Assembly (NCBI GenBank): GCA_007115705.1
Contig: QXEO01000549.1
Coordinates: 2,035,512 to 2,099,511 of the forward strand
DNA: 64,000 nucleotides
From: Dactylis glomerata
Taxonomy: Eukaryota; Streptophyta; Magnoliopsida; Poales; Poaceae
Reading direction: 5' to 3'
Under the pieces are notes generated by a model. That model was not told where the DNA came from. It saw only the letters and a program-made list of their open reading frames with translations, and made no database searches. Shown one piece after another: positions 54,327 to 64,000 of this stretch (position 1 is the first letter of the stretch; every line of letters starts with the position of its first letter). The translations under genes were made by a program, and so were the position numbers.

Positions 54327-56420
54327 TTATCCTACTGTCATATACTTGCATGGTGTTCGGAAAGTGGGCTTGACTTCTTGCTGCGGTACAATTTGAAGCT
54401 TCATCGTACCAATCTGTAATACCTGTACTTTTGAAATTAAGCTCGCCATAGCCGCACTTCGATCTTCTATGGAATCGCTGATAACAACTTGTTCTTTACT
54501 TTCTCGGCGCTTGGCAGGTATGATATACTTCTTCACTGATGAGTTCGTATTTGTAGGTGGTGCCATATCATCCTCCATCCCTTCAAAAGAAACCGTCCTC
54601 GGTTTCAGCCTACGTCGTGTAGACTTTTTCTTGAAAACCTCCACAATACATTTGATATCTTTTGCATCTTTGGGAAGAAGAGTATAGAACTCGCTCTTAT
54701 GCATAAAAGAGTACCTGTTCGTGCGTCCATGGTGAAGCGCGTTGACATCGTGTTGCCACGGACGTCCCAATAAAAGGTGACAAACATGCAACGGTAGAAC
54801 ATCACACTCCACTTTATCAACATATCCATCCACGGAGAATGGAACTTTCACTCTATGGGAGACCTTCAACTTGCCAACGCCATTGATCCATTGCATATAG
54901 TATGGTTTCGGATGCTCCCATGTAGACAAAGAAAGAGACTCTACCACATCCTTACTAATCATATTGCTTGCACTTCCACCATCAACAATCAATTTGCAAA
55001 CTTCTCCCTTGATGGTACATGCTGTTTGAAAAATGCTACGCCACTGTCCAGGTTCAACAATAACCTTGTCATCACGCTGGACCTTATGCGCCATAAAACT
55101 TGCCACATGAAGGTGAGGCCAACAATCTATGGACTTGTCATCATCTTTATTTGTATCATCCTCAAGTTCTGGCATCTCATCTTCAGATTCTGAAACATAT
55201 GCATCATCAACAAGCAAAATCTGTTTTTTATTCGGACACATGCGCATTATGTGCCCTCGTCCCCCACACTTATGGCATACAATATTACTATGATGAGACG
55301 TGCTCGATGCAGCTTGAGAAACCTCTTTATGTGTAGCAGCTACCTTGCCTTGTTCATTGCTCACCAACTTGTAAGAAGCAGCCGGTTTAGTACTACCATC
55401 ATCAATATGAGAAGAACTGCGTCTCCCAAGGCTGTAACTCGGAGGAATCTCTGCAGCTTGCTTATCCAAGACCCAACGTTCAGCACGTTCCGCTTGATGA
55501 AGTAACTCATGTATATCATTATATTGCATCAAATCAACACGGTCGCGAATCTTTTCTTCTAGCCCCTCAAAGAAACGAACCATGGTTGCCTCCGGGGACT
55601 CACGTACTGCTGTACGAATCATCAATGTTTGCATCTCTTTGTAGTATGCATCAACTAATTTTGTACCTTGCACAAGAGGACGCAATTTACTATGAAGCTG
55701 TCGAGTGTAGCAAGTGGGCACAAACATCTCCCTAATGACACGCTTCATGTCAACCCATGTTGCGGGTCCCTCTCCTGTACGGTTCTTATTATCCCACCAC
55801 ACAAGAGCATATTCAGTAAATTCCATGGAGGCGACACGAACCTTCTTTTCTTCGGAATAATTGTGGCCATCAAAAATCTGGTTCACACGCATCTCCCACT
55901 CCAAGTACTTCTCCGGATCAGAACGTCCCGAGTACTCTGGTATGGTCAGCTTTATTCGACCAAGACCGCCGTCCTCCTGAGCAGTGTCACCACCTTGGTT
56001 GCGCCGCTGACCAGCACCATGGTGAACCTCCGCAACACGTCGCGGTCGGCGCTGATAGCCTCCACGAGCATCAGACAAATCAAAAACATCAGCATCAGAC
56101 TGATTGTGGCTGCGCCGTGGTGATCGGGACTGCCAGGGTGTCGCATCTCTTGCCTCTAGACGCTGAACGGCTGCAGTCAACCGATTTAGACTCTCCGTCA
56201 CCACTCGCAAACTGTCATCCCGTTGGCGATCACTAGTCGTCAAACATACATTAAGCCTGTCCTCGACACCCGCAATATTTACAGACATATCCTCAACCTT
56301 TGTGCGAAGTTTTTTATTGGCACCTTTGATCGACATAAGGTGGATACGTAGATCTTCAGTTACATCTGCATCTAAAGGAATTTCCCCACCATCGAGATCA
56401 GAATCCTCATGCAGTGACAT
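54327..56420 (-). CDS. gag-pro: Gag-protease polyprotein of element H, intact
   Basis: The protein has 697 residues from the ATG at 56420 (MSLHEDSDLDGGEIP), about 80 bp after the LTR. The open frame extends upstream into the LTR and primer site, so the earlier start is not used. Domains in order: an acidic/coiled N-part; Retrotrans_gag at about 155-310 (IKLTIPEYSGRSDPEKYLEW, SMEFTEYALVWWDN); a CCHC zinc knuckle at 382-395 (CHKCGGRGHIMRMC); an acidic linker; and a retropepsin-like protease at about 470-565 with VDGGSASNMIS (Asp at about 480) and LLGRPW. DGG replaces the usual D-S/T-G, as in many plant Gypsy proteases. RT, RNase H and integrase are absent; the frame stops and the LTR follows within about 40 bp. 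It would form particles and process itself but needs pol from elsewhere. No stop or frameshift is present. Confidence 0.85.
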   Translation of the reverse strand: MSLHEDSDLDGGEIPLDADVTEDLRIHLMSIKGANKKLRTKVEDMSVNIAGVEDRLNVCLTTSDRQRDDSLRVVTESLNRLTAAVQRLEARDATPWQSRSPRRSHNQSDADVFDLSDARGGYQRRPRRVAEVHHGAGQRRNQGGDTAQEDGGLGRIKLTIPEYSGRSDPEKYLEWEMRVNQIFDGHNYSEEKKVRVASMEFTEYALVWWDNKNRTGEGPATWVDMKRVIREMFVPTCYTRQLHSKLRPLVQGTKLVDAYYKEMQTLMIRTAVRESPEATMVRFFEGLEEKIRDRVDLMQYNDIHELLHQAERAERWVLDKQAAEIPPSYSLGRRSSSHIDDGSTKPAASYKLVSNEQGKVAATHKEVSQAASSTSHHSNIVCHKCGGRGHIMRMCPNKKQILLVDDAYVSESEDEMPELEDDTNKDDDKSIDCWPHLHVASFMAHKVQRDDKVIVEPGQWRSIFQTACTIKGEVCKLIVDGGSASNMISKDVVESLSLSTWEHPKPYYMQWINGVGKLKVSHRVKVPFSVDGYVDKVECDVLPLHVCHLLLGRPWQHDVNALHHGRTNRYSFMHKSEFYTLLPKDAKDIKCIVEVFKKKSTRRRLKPRTVSFEGMEDDMAPPTNTNSSVKKYIIPAKRRESKEQVVISDSIEDRSAAMASLISKVQVLQIGTMKLQIVPQQEVKPTFRTPCKYMTVG

Positions 56421-56469
56421 CTCATAAAGTAACAAGATCAAACAGCTAAGTAGAAGAAAAAAAATTACA

Positions 56470-56499
56470 CCGTGGACAACCTTGCTCTGAGTACCAAGA
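56470..56499 (-). other. Primer binding site of element H
   Basis: On the minus strand the LTR end GTATCA is followed by TCTTGGTACTCAGAGCAAGG. This resembles the initiator-Met site TGGTATCAGAGC with an altered middle (TGGTACTCAGAGC). It supports the minus orientation of H. Confidence 0.55.
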
Positions 56500-57200
56500 T
56501 GATACAGCGTAATACTGGAATCAACGTCGCGAGAAAATATCTGTTTATTTCTCAGTATAAAATATACAGAAGCAGAATTTTCCAATTCCTTTCTCACGTC
56601 AACTAGCATCAGAAGTAGTCCAATCAGCCAACAGCCGCACTAGCACCTCAACTCGATGGATTAAAACTAGTACGTACCAGGCATAACCAAATCAAGAACT
56701 TGAATTACTAGCAGTCCAGCAGATTGGTTTACAACTAGCAGATGCAAACCGATCTCAAACAACACGTACACCCTCAAGTAGAGGAAGCAACGTGGATGAT
56801 CCCTTGATGGATCGGCAGTAGACTGGAGGTGACTCGCCTTCAATCTTCTCGCCAAGACAACACAACCAGATTGGTTCCTCAACTGAAATCACACACAGAA
56901 TATGGCCGCCAAACCATGACGATTTTTCTGTATTTTCTTAACTCTCAAAACCAAGTCTAACCCTAATACATGACCGAACTGGTCCTATATATAGTGCATG
57001 CAAGCACCTGACTCAAACCGGACTCGATCTCTAATTTTATTGGACCCATAAGATGACTCGACACAGCCCATGTAAATAAAACTGGCTAGCAGAGATGGCC
57101 TATTTATATCTCACGCAGGAGAGCACCGAAGAGACCAAAACTAGCACTATTAAAAACATTCTTGTCTTGGAAAATAGAAAAGGACACGTAACCTGCAACT
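56500..57200 (-). repeat. Element H LTR, inner copy without the Mutator-like element
   Basis: This LTR is continuous and carries the single TTAAAACTA at 56661-56669 and a TATA box at about 56985-56993. It is very similar to the outer copy (one difference seen in the first 170 bp; a 2-bp indel near 57158). The right end is approximate. Confidence 0.75.
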
Positions 57201-57436
57201 TGACCAGCATTTGGAGATTGAATTCAAGTCAGCTTAACTTGAATTTATCCTACTGTCATATACTTGCATGGTGTTCGGAAAGTGGGCTTGACTTCTTGCT
57301 GCGGTACCATTTCAAGCTTCATCGTACCAATCTGTAATACCTGTATTTCTGAAATTAAGCTCGCCATAGCCGCACTTCGATCTTCTATGGAATCGCTGAT
57401 AACAACTTGTTCTTTACTTTCTCGGCGCTTGGCAGG
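57201..57436 (-). pseudogene. gag-pro: Gag-protease C-terminal end of a second H interior, cut by element G
   Basis: It matches about 54290-54522 and encodes the same C-terminal tail (TFRTPCKYMTVG, with upstream MASLISEIQVLQIGTMKLE-like residues). At 57437 it breaks off in GCGCTTGGCAGG where the LTR of G begins. It proves that the array contains at least two interiors. Confidence 0.8.
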
Positions 57437-60400
57437 TGTGACGACCTCAAATTTGATACAAATTCGAAGTGCCCGTTATGTATTCCACCGCAATCCCAGA
57501 ACCATTGTTGCGATATACATAACATAGTTGGTAACCAGTTCCATAGACATTACAATACGAGGGTTCAAATACAATGGTCATAGTGACCAAGTTCATATTA
57601 CAACACAATATAGCAGCGGAAATAACGTCTTCGGGTCCATGCCTTCACCTACAGGTAATGGCGACTCATGGAGACGAGTTTAGTTCTGGCACTCTTCTTC
57701 ATACCGTTCCTCCTGATACTCCTCCCCAAAGTCTGGCCAAGTTGATAGCCAGGGACACAGCCATGAGTACATTGGATGCACTCGCAAACCATCTTATAAG
57801 TGAAATGATGAAATAGATATGCAAGGTTTATATGGTGGACTAAGCACTAAGTTGATTTGCAAAAGCTAGTTTTATTTCCCAAGAATGTTTATTGGTAGAA
57901 AAGAAGTTTAGTTCTCTAAGTTCAATCTAGAGAGGAATTTCAAGTGTGTCAACATCAAGGTCAAGTCAAGTCATTCACCAAGTTCACCATTGTTATTTTT
58001 ATTCTTGACAAAAGTCAAGTACAGCTTGCCAACTGTCCATGACCGCGGACGCGGCTATTCGAATAGTTTGAAAACCTCTGCAGAGGGGTACACTTTACCC
58101 ACAAGATTCGATACATCTGCTGGGAGAAATCCACGGATCGACATACACAAGTATGCGGGGTTCAGATAATCAAACAAACTCTTTCACTTGCCTACCTTAG
58201 TATGGGGATCCTCCCTACGAGTCCAGATACGGAATGGAGCTCATAGTTTTTCCGGCTATAGAGTGCTATATTTTGGACTCCCATAGACTGTGGTATCCTC
58301 CGTCACAGCTATGGCAAGTCCCGGCTTCGGAAGAGTCCCCTCGGGGTCCACGCTTCTATAAGTTCAAATGAGGTCTCCCATACTAAAACAAACAAGCTAC
58401 GGACTAAGCCCCTTCCCATTCAGGGGTAATGTGGTCGTACGGTATGGTTGGCTCCCATAGTACATCACTCGTTGTCATTGAGAAAAACATTTCATAGTTC
58501 TTAGTCAAGATTGATTTCTTTCATAAAGCCATTAGGTAGGAGCAATCTCCAATTCAAGTTTCAAGTTCAAGTCACCACTTTTCATACCGAGTTCCCCTTA
58601 TAGATGACCTCAATATTATTAGCGACTAAGCAACTACATTGATTGATGATACTACTAAATAGAGTTGGATAAACTCAGCTTGAGGCTCTTGCTAAACAAG
58701 ACATCACTACACTTCTATCATTCTACTCTAGCAATTCAATCATGCAATTTACTTAAAACCAGTAGAATGCAATAGTAAAACTAGGCATTTGGAGTATGAT
58801 TCAAAAGATGGCTTGCCTTGGTTGGCAAAGTGTCCGGGGTATTCTTCTTCTTCTTGGTAATATCCCCCTCAATATCCTCCGCAGCAATACTAGCGTCTAA
58901 TAACGAAGCCAACACAAAACACACAATCACTACACAATGCTAACAACACACCAAGCACACATTTTTGTTTGCTAACAAAAGCATTCATGTTGCATTTTAT
59001 GGAGTTGGATTGCAAGTTATTCTTCCAAGTGTGCATTGAGGGTGCAAGTTAAATTTTCTACTAGATGTCCTATGTTGTTCACTTTCTAAGTATTGGTATT
59101 GATTTAGGGGTACTAAGACTAGTTCAAGTGGGGAGGGATTAACTAAGTGAATTGGTAATGAGGGCAAATTAATTCTAAGTGTATGATAGGGATCTATCAT
59201 TTTATGTTACTAACTAGAGTTGGGTTAGGGTCTAATTGATAACACTAACAAGGTTTGAGTTGATTGGGGTTGACTAACAGTAAGGGAGGTCATTGGTGAG
59301 TTCACAATTTAAATTTCATGATTTTAGGGGGCTTAAACCATTTTCTAGAAATCTTCTATGATTAATAAAGCTATGGTCACACTATTCATATCTAATTAAA
59401 TTCCTAACTAAAATGGAATTCTAACCAATTCTACAGGCTAGAGCATTTTACAAGCTTTCCAACGCATATTTATTTGTTAGAAATGGATTTGTAAAACTCT
59501 TGGAATTTAAGTTTGAAAATCATATCTGAAACTATTTTGAATTAATTCGAAAAGGCGGGAGAATAAATAAAAACGAAACGGACCTACTTCTAACCAAACG
59601 GGTCGAGTCCAGAAGAATTCCGAATAGGCCGGCCCGATACCGTTTCGCGCGGGGCGGGAATGTTTTAAAACCGAACCTGACAGATGGGGTCCACTCGTCA
59701 GACCTAATTAGAAACTCTGAACCGGTATGCTCCCGTTGGATCAAGATCCAACGGTGCATCGTCGTCGTCTACCCCGGGACAGGCCAGGGACTCACCGGCG
59801 TTGTAGAGACGAGTGTTCGACGGCGAGGGCGTGACGGAGAGGATGCAGAGCTTGACGGCGGTGATGCAGATCGACAGCGGCGGCTCCGCTCCTCCACCTC
59901 GCACCAGCAGCAGCTCCAATGGTGGCCGAAATCCTCCAGAACGCGGCGGCGCTCCCGTGCAGAGATCGGACGTTTCCGAGGGAGAGAGGAAGAGAGAAGA
60001 GCGGGGGTTGGTTGCGGTGGTGTGTGCGTCCTCTGGGAGTGGTCGACGGGGGTTTTTATAGCCTCGGGAGGCCGGGGGCAAGGCGACCAGAAGGTGGCCA
60101 GTGCGGGGGTCCTGGCGGTGTTCGGAGGTCGCACCGGGCACGGCGGCCTCGGGGGTGTGCTGGGAGGGTGTCGCCTCGGCTGCGGAGGGCTGTGGGTCGG
60201 CTCTGGCAAATCCAGGGCGGTCGGCAACACGCAGGAAGAAGAAGACTGGGAGGGGGCCCTGGGCGCATTTCTCGTCGTCCCTCCCTTTCTCACGCCTCGG
60301 GTCGGGGCAGGGGGCACTGGGCTCGACCGTGGCATCGCCCAGGAGTATGGCTACAGTCCTCGAGCGAGCAAGAACAGTGCAGCCCACAGTGAACTCGATT

Positions 60401-61017
60401 TGCTTTGATTCCTGCCTGCCAGTGTTCGACGAAATGCCCGCAAGAGTTTTAAATTTGAATTTTTGAAATTTTCCACTTTGGGTGATCAGCATATGAGCCA
60501 AGGTATCTAGTGGTATTTTTGTTCTGAAGAAAGGATAAGTTTTTCAGAAATCTTATTTCAAATTTTGGTATAGTCTCTGTTTCAGATTCAAAGTTTGATT
60601 GATGTTTGAGTCAAGTTCTGGTTTGAGTTTTGGGTAGCCACTGCTTGGTTGAGTTTGTATGTGACTTGGTGAAGCTCAACTAGCTGGCCAAACACTGAGG
60701 TGAGTTACAGATTTCTTAATCCAAGGGCTCAAAGTAGGGTAGTCAAACAGATTTCCTAGATCATCTTATTCTTCTCTTTTTCTTTCTTTCTTTTGTTTCT
60801 TCTTTCTTTGGTTCTTATAATTATTCTCACTTGCTTCTGTTGGTTAGGTTAGAATTAACTAACCATTGCTCAACAAATAATAACACACATGAAATCATAC
60901 AAATCATATAATGGAAAATACATGTATGCATGAAATAATAGATAAAAAGTTTTATCTGGGTCCAAAATTTGGTATTTTAATTAATAAGAAGTGGATTACA
61001 ATTTCTGAGTTGTTACA
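57437..61017 (-). repeat. Element G 3' LTR (3,581 bp)
   Basis: The LTR shares with B the terminal stretch around CATAACGGGCACTTCGAATTT, a block around ACTATTCGAATAGCCGCG, TCCGCGGTCATGGACAGTTG and the AGGCAAGCCATCTTTTGA region. The promoter is a minus TATA box, TATAAAAAC, at 60052-60060. The GC-rich leader (59600-60400) produces long but meaningless frames on both strands. Confidence 0.85.
58897..59795 (-). other. Candidate intron inside the element G LTR
   Basis: The donor GCCG followed by GTGAGTCC (59795) lies about 260 bp after the TATA box. The candidate acceptor GTTATTAG followed by ACG ends at 58897. The matching arrangement in B (3398-4622) supports the inference. Confidence 0.35.
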
Positions 61018-61060
61018 ATCTTCCCCCCTTAAAAAGAATCTCGTCCCCGAGATTCACTAG

Positions 61061-64000
61061 TTAAGAACTGAAAAGATTGGGAAACTCTTTCTGAAGGTAA
61101 TCTTCTCGTTCCCAAGTGGCTTCATCTTCGGTGTGATTACTCCACTGGACTTTCAGAAACTTGATGCTTCGGGTTCGAGTGGTTCGATATGCTTCCTCGA
61201 GGATACGGGTAGGTACTTCACGATAGGTCAAATCCTTGTTGATGTCCACAGAACGGTGATCAATATTCTTGAAGATTTCTGGCTTCTCCGGCACTTCAAG
61301 ACATTTCCGAAGTAAAGACACGTGAAAGACATCATGTACTTCAGACAATTCAGGGGGCATTTCCAACTGATAAGACACTTCTCCTCTTCGGTCGAGTATC
61401 TTGAAGGGTCCGATATATCTTGGTGCAAGCTTTCCTTTTACTTGGAATCTCTGCATTCCCTTGAGAGGTGATACTCTAAGATAAACAAAGTCTCCACTCT
61501 TGAAAGTCAGTTCTCGACGTCTCTTGTCGGCATAACTCTTCTGTCTAGACTGGGCTGCTTTGAGGTAATCACGAATCGTGCGAACTTTCTCCTCAGCTTC
61601 TTGCAAAATGTCAGGTCCAAATATCTGACTGTCTCCGGTTTCAGACCAATTCAAAGGGGTACGACACTTTCTTCCATATAAAGCTTCAAATGGGGCCATT
61701 TGCAAACTGGCCTGATAACTGTTGTTGTAGGAAATCTCCGCGAAAGGCAGACAATCTTCCCACTTAGCTCCATAGGCTAGAACACAGGCTCTCAACATAT
61801 CTTCAAGTATTTGGTTCACCCTTTCAGTCTATCCATCGGTCTGAGGGTGGTAAGCTGTGCTAAAGGCTAATTGGGTTCCCAAGGCTTGATGCAAACTTTT
61901 CCAAAATCTCGAGGTGAATTGGGTTCCTCGATCGGAAACTATGGTTTTAGGGATTCCATGCAAACTGACAATTTTGGATAGATAAAGATCTGCCAGCTGT
62001 CCTGAGGTATAAGTGGTCTTGACAGGAATAAAGTGGGCAACTTTGGTCAGTCTATCCACAATGACCCAGATAGAGTCATTTCCACGGCTAGACCTTGGAA
62101 ATCCAGTGATGAAATCCATTCCAACAGATTCCCACTTCCATTCCGGAACTTGCAAAGGTTGCAGCAATCCCGCAGGACGTTGATGTTCAGCCTTGATTCT
62201 TTGACAAATATCACACTTGGAGATGAACGATGCAATCTCACGCTTCATTCCATGCCACCAAAATTGTTCCTTTAAATCTTGATACATCTTAGTTCCACCA
62301 GGGTGAATGGATTAAGGTGTCTCATGGGCTTCCTTCATGATCATCTCCTTCAATTCTGAATCAGCAGGCACACAAACACGTCCTTTATACCAAAGAACTC
62401 CTTGATCATCTTCCTCAAATCCTGGCACCTTGCCGGAACTAATTTGGCGCTTGATTCCGTCAATACTCTCGTTTCCCTTCTGGGCTTCTTTGATTTGGCT
62501 CATCAAGGTGGGTTGAAACTCAAGGTTGGCTAAGAATCCTTGACTGACTAGTTCCAATCCGAATCTTTCAAACTCTTGGTGCAACATAGGTTGCTCTTCC
62601 TTGATCATCATATTTAATGAGCATGGCTTCCTACTCAACGCATCGGCCACTACATTGGCCTTACCGGGGTGATAGTGAATTTCCAGATCATAATCCTTAA
62701 TCAACTCTATCCATCTTCTTTGCCTCATGTTCAACTCCTTCTGGGTGAAGATATACTTCAAACTCTTGTGATCAGTGTAGATCTCACAACGGTTACCCAT
62801 AAGATAGTGCCTCCAGGTCTTCAGAGCTAGAACTACGGCTGCTAACTCCAGATCATGGGTTGGATAGTTTTCTTCATGAGGTCGAAGCTGCCGAGAGAGG
62901 TAAGATATGACTTTGCCTTCTTGCATCAATACACAACCAAGTCCAAGTTTGGAAGCGTCGCAAAAGACATCAAAGTTTTTGGTGATATCGGGCATGGTTA
63001 GGATGGGTGCGGTCACCAACCGCTTCTTGAGCTCTTGAAAACTTTCTTCACACTTAGGGGTCCATTCAAACTTCTTGTCCTTCTTCAACAGTTGGGTCAT
63101 TGACCGGGCAATGCTTGAAAATCCTTCAACAAACTTGCGGTAATATCCCGCTAATCCGAGAAAACCTCTAACCTCAGTTTGAGTGGTAGGGGCTTCCCAT
63201 TCCATGACCGATGTGATCTTCTTTGGGTCCACCGACACTCCTCCAGCTGATAATACATGGCCTAGGAATCCAACTTCCTTCAGCCAAAACTCACACTTAC
63301 TAAACTTGGCATAGAGTTGATGCCCTCTCAGAGTCTCTAGGATTAATCTCAGATGGGTTGCATGCTCTTCTTCGGACTTGGAGTAGATAAGAATGTCATC
63401 AATGAAAACAACAACAAACTTATCCAAATACTCCATAAAAACCTTATTCATGAGATTCATGAAATAAGCAGGGGCATTGGTTAATCCAAAGGACATTACG
63501 GTGTACTCATACAATCCGTACCGGGTAGTGAAGGCTGTCTTAGGTATATCCGTTGCACGGATCTTTAGTTGATGGTATCCAGTTCTAAGGTCTATCTTTG
63601 AGAAGACTCGAGCTCCAGTCAGTTGGTCAAACAAATATTCAATCTTTGGGAGAGGATACTTGTTCTTGATGGTCACATCGTTTAGCTTGCGGTAATCAGT
63701 GCACAGTCGGCTGGAACCGTCACTTTTATCCACAAACAGAACGGGTGATCTCCAAGCAGAAGAACTTGGCTGAATCAATCCTTTACACAAAAGGTCATCC
63801 AACTGCTTCTTCAACTCTACTAGTTCAGCTGGGTTCATACGATAGGGTCGTTGGGCTATAGATCCAGTTCCGGGGATAAGCTCAATGATAAACTCAATAT
63901 CCCGATCTGGTGGCATTCCGGGTAGCTCATCGGGAAAAACATCCGGATATTCACAGACGATGGGAACTTGCTCTAAAGTTGGTCCTGAGATACTCTTATG
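61061..64000 (-). pseudogene. pol: Chromovirus pol: RT, RNase H, integrase, chromodomain (element G), two nonsense codons
   Basis: One minus-strand frame runs from the edge to 61061, stopped only by TAA at 62312-62314 and TAG at 61829-61831. In order: the protease-RT linker (VFPDELPGMPPDRDIEF); RT with SSSAWRSPVLFVDKSDGSSR, LCTDYRKLND and the catalytic FIDDILIYS (about 63406); RNase H (DASKLGLGCVLMQ, LELAAVVLALKTWRHYL, TDHKSLKYI); integrase with its HHCC zinc motif (HPGGTKM, CDICQRIK), GMDFITGFPRS, SDRGTQFTS and FSTAYHPQTDG; the GPF-type C-part (RYIGPFKILDR); and a chromodomain-like tail (ILEEAYRTTRTRSIKFLKVQ, WSNHTEDEATWEREDYLQ). All catalytic residues that I can check are present. The first stop falls at the N-edge of integrase and the second within it. 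Gag and protease lie right of the window. Tekay/Del assignment is from recall of the tail. Confidence 0.9.

Larger units (their letters stand above)
52421..57436 (-). mobile_element. Element H: tandem array of a gag-protease-only Gypsy retrotransposon
   Basis: In minus order the window shows: end of an interior (57436 to about 57200), an LTR (about 57200-56500), a full interior with gag-protease (56499 to about 54290) and an LTR (about 54290-52421, split by a Mutator-like element). The sequence that follows the LTR at about 57200-57436 is the same gag C-terminal coding DNA as at 54330-54520, so a second interior lies beyond an internal LTR. The left flank of the array is GCGAA. Element G interrupts the second interior at 57437; the rest should lie right of the window. 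Confidence 0.8.
57437..64000 (-). mobile_element. Element G: Tekay/Del-like chromovirus (Gypsy), 3' LTR and pol, runs off the window
   Basis: The minus-strand 3' LTR spans 57437-61017 (TGTAACAACTC to GAGGTCGTCACA). It is preceded by a polypurine tract (about 61018-61030) and pol (61061 to the edge). The left flank GCAGG should be its target duplication. LTR ends and many internal blocks match element B. Confidence 0.85.

Noticed and set aside
59704..60501. 265-codon minus frame and overlapping frames in GC-rich DNA
   Set aside because: They span the TATA box and leader of the G LTR. They are Pro/Arg/Ala-rich low complexity, open on both strands, and lack any recognised motif.
1..64000. Any ordinary plant protein-coding gene, such as a receptor, enzyme or resistance gene
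   Set aside because: I read both strands for conserved domains and found only transposable-element proteins plus a few unassigned short frames. A host gene fragment inside CACTA-1 remains possible but is unproven.

Overview
This window looks like repeat-dense intergenic DNA from a large grass genome, most likely a Pooideae species and probably Triticeae or a close relative. I base this on the long nested LTR retrotransposons (Tekay/Del-like chromovirus, Athila-like and Tat-like Gypsy, SIRE/Maximus-like Copia), the plant CACTA elements and a Mutator-like element. I see no convincing host gene. Every substantial coding region I can read belongs to a transposable element, and most are broken. 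Organism and family names are from recall; the element boundaries are read from terminal motifs, target-site duplications (TSDs) and internal duplicates.

Left half (1-31.4 kb). An Athila-type LTR (D, + strand, ending at 23058) was entered by a minus-strand Gypsy (A; gag at 1-1526, LTR split into 1564-1824 and 22263-22336). A's LTR was entered by B (1825-22257, TSD ACTAT), a retrotransposon with about 4.55 kb LTRs and only about 1.08 kb of non-coding interior. B's 3' LTR was entered by C (11835-22037, TSD CCTGT), a Copia-type element that encodes only an intact 771-aa gag and has nearly identical LTRs. To the right are a Gypsy RNase H fragment (23059-23624), an Athila-type 3' LTR in the opposite direction (E, 23625-25059) with its 3' interior, a CACTA TnpD transposase pseudogene (26650-28960), and a truncated Tat-like Gypsy (F, about 29.1-30.9 kb).

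Right half (31.4-64 kb). From 31438 a second long-LTR non-autonomous Gypsy (J) runs to the right edge. Its 5' LTR (31438-37637) contains CACTA-1 (34056-36764, TSD TGT). Its interior contains CACTA-2 (38242-46040, TSD GAA), which carries an exon-intron Ulp1-like/plant-transposase pseudogene, a small viroplasmin-domain ORF and the tail of a deleted TnpD. Its 3' LTR (from 47497) is interrupted by CACTA-3 (from 50553). CACTA-3 was entered by H, a tandem array of a gag-protease-only retrotransposon (52421-57436). One LTR of H holds a 1,150-bp Mutator-like element (TSD TTAAAACTA). H was in turn entered by G (57437 to past 64000), a chromovirus with a readable RT-RNase H-integrase-chromodomain frame broken by two stops.

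How the parts relate. G and B share LTR ends, the polypurine-tract neighbourhood and several internal LTR blocks, so G is a candidate member of the autonomous family that mobilised B. B, G and J each show a TATA box inside the LTR followed by a consensus GTGAG splice donor, and B and G share a matching acceptor context. This suggests an unannotated intron within these unusually long LTRs. The window also holds natural before/after comparisons: one LTR of J lacks CACTA-1, and one LTR of H lacks the Mutator-like element.
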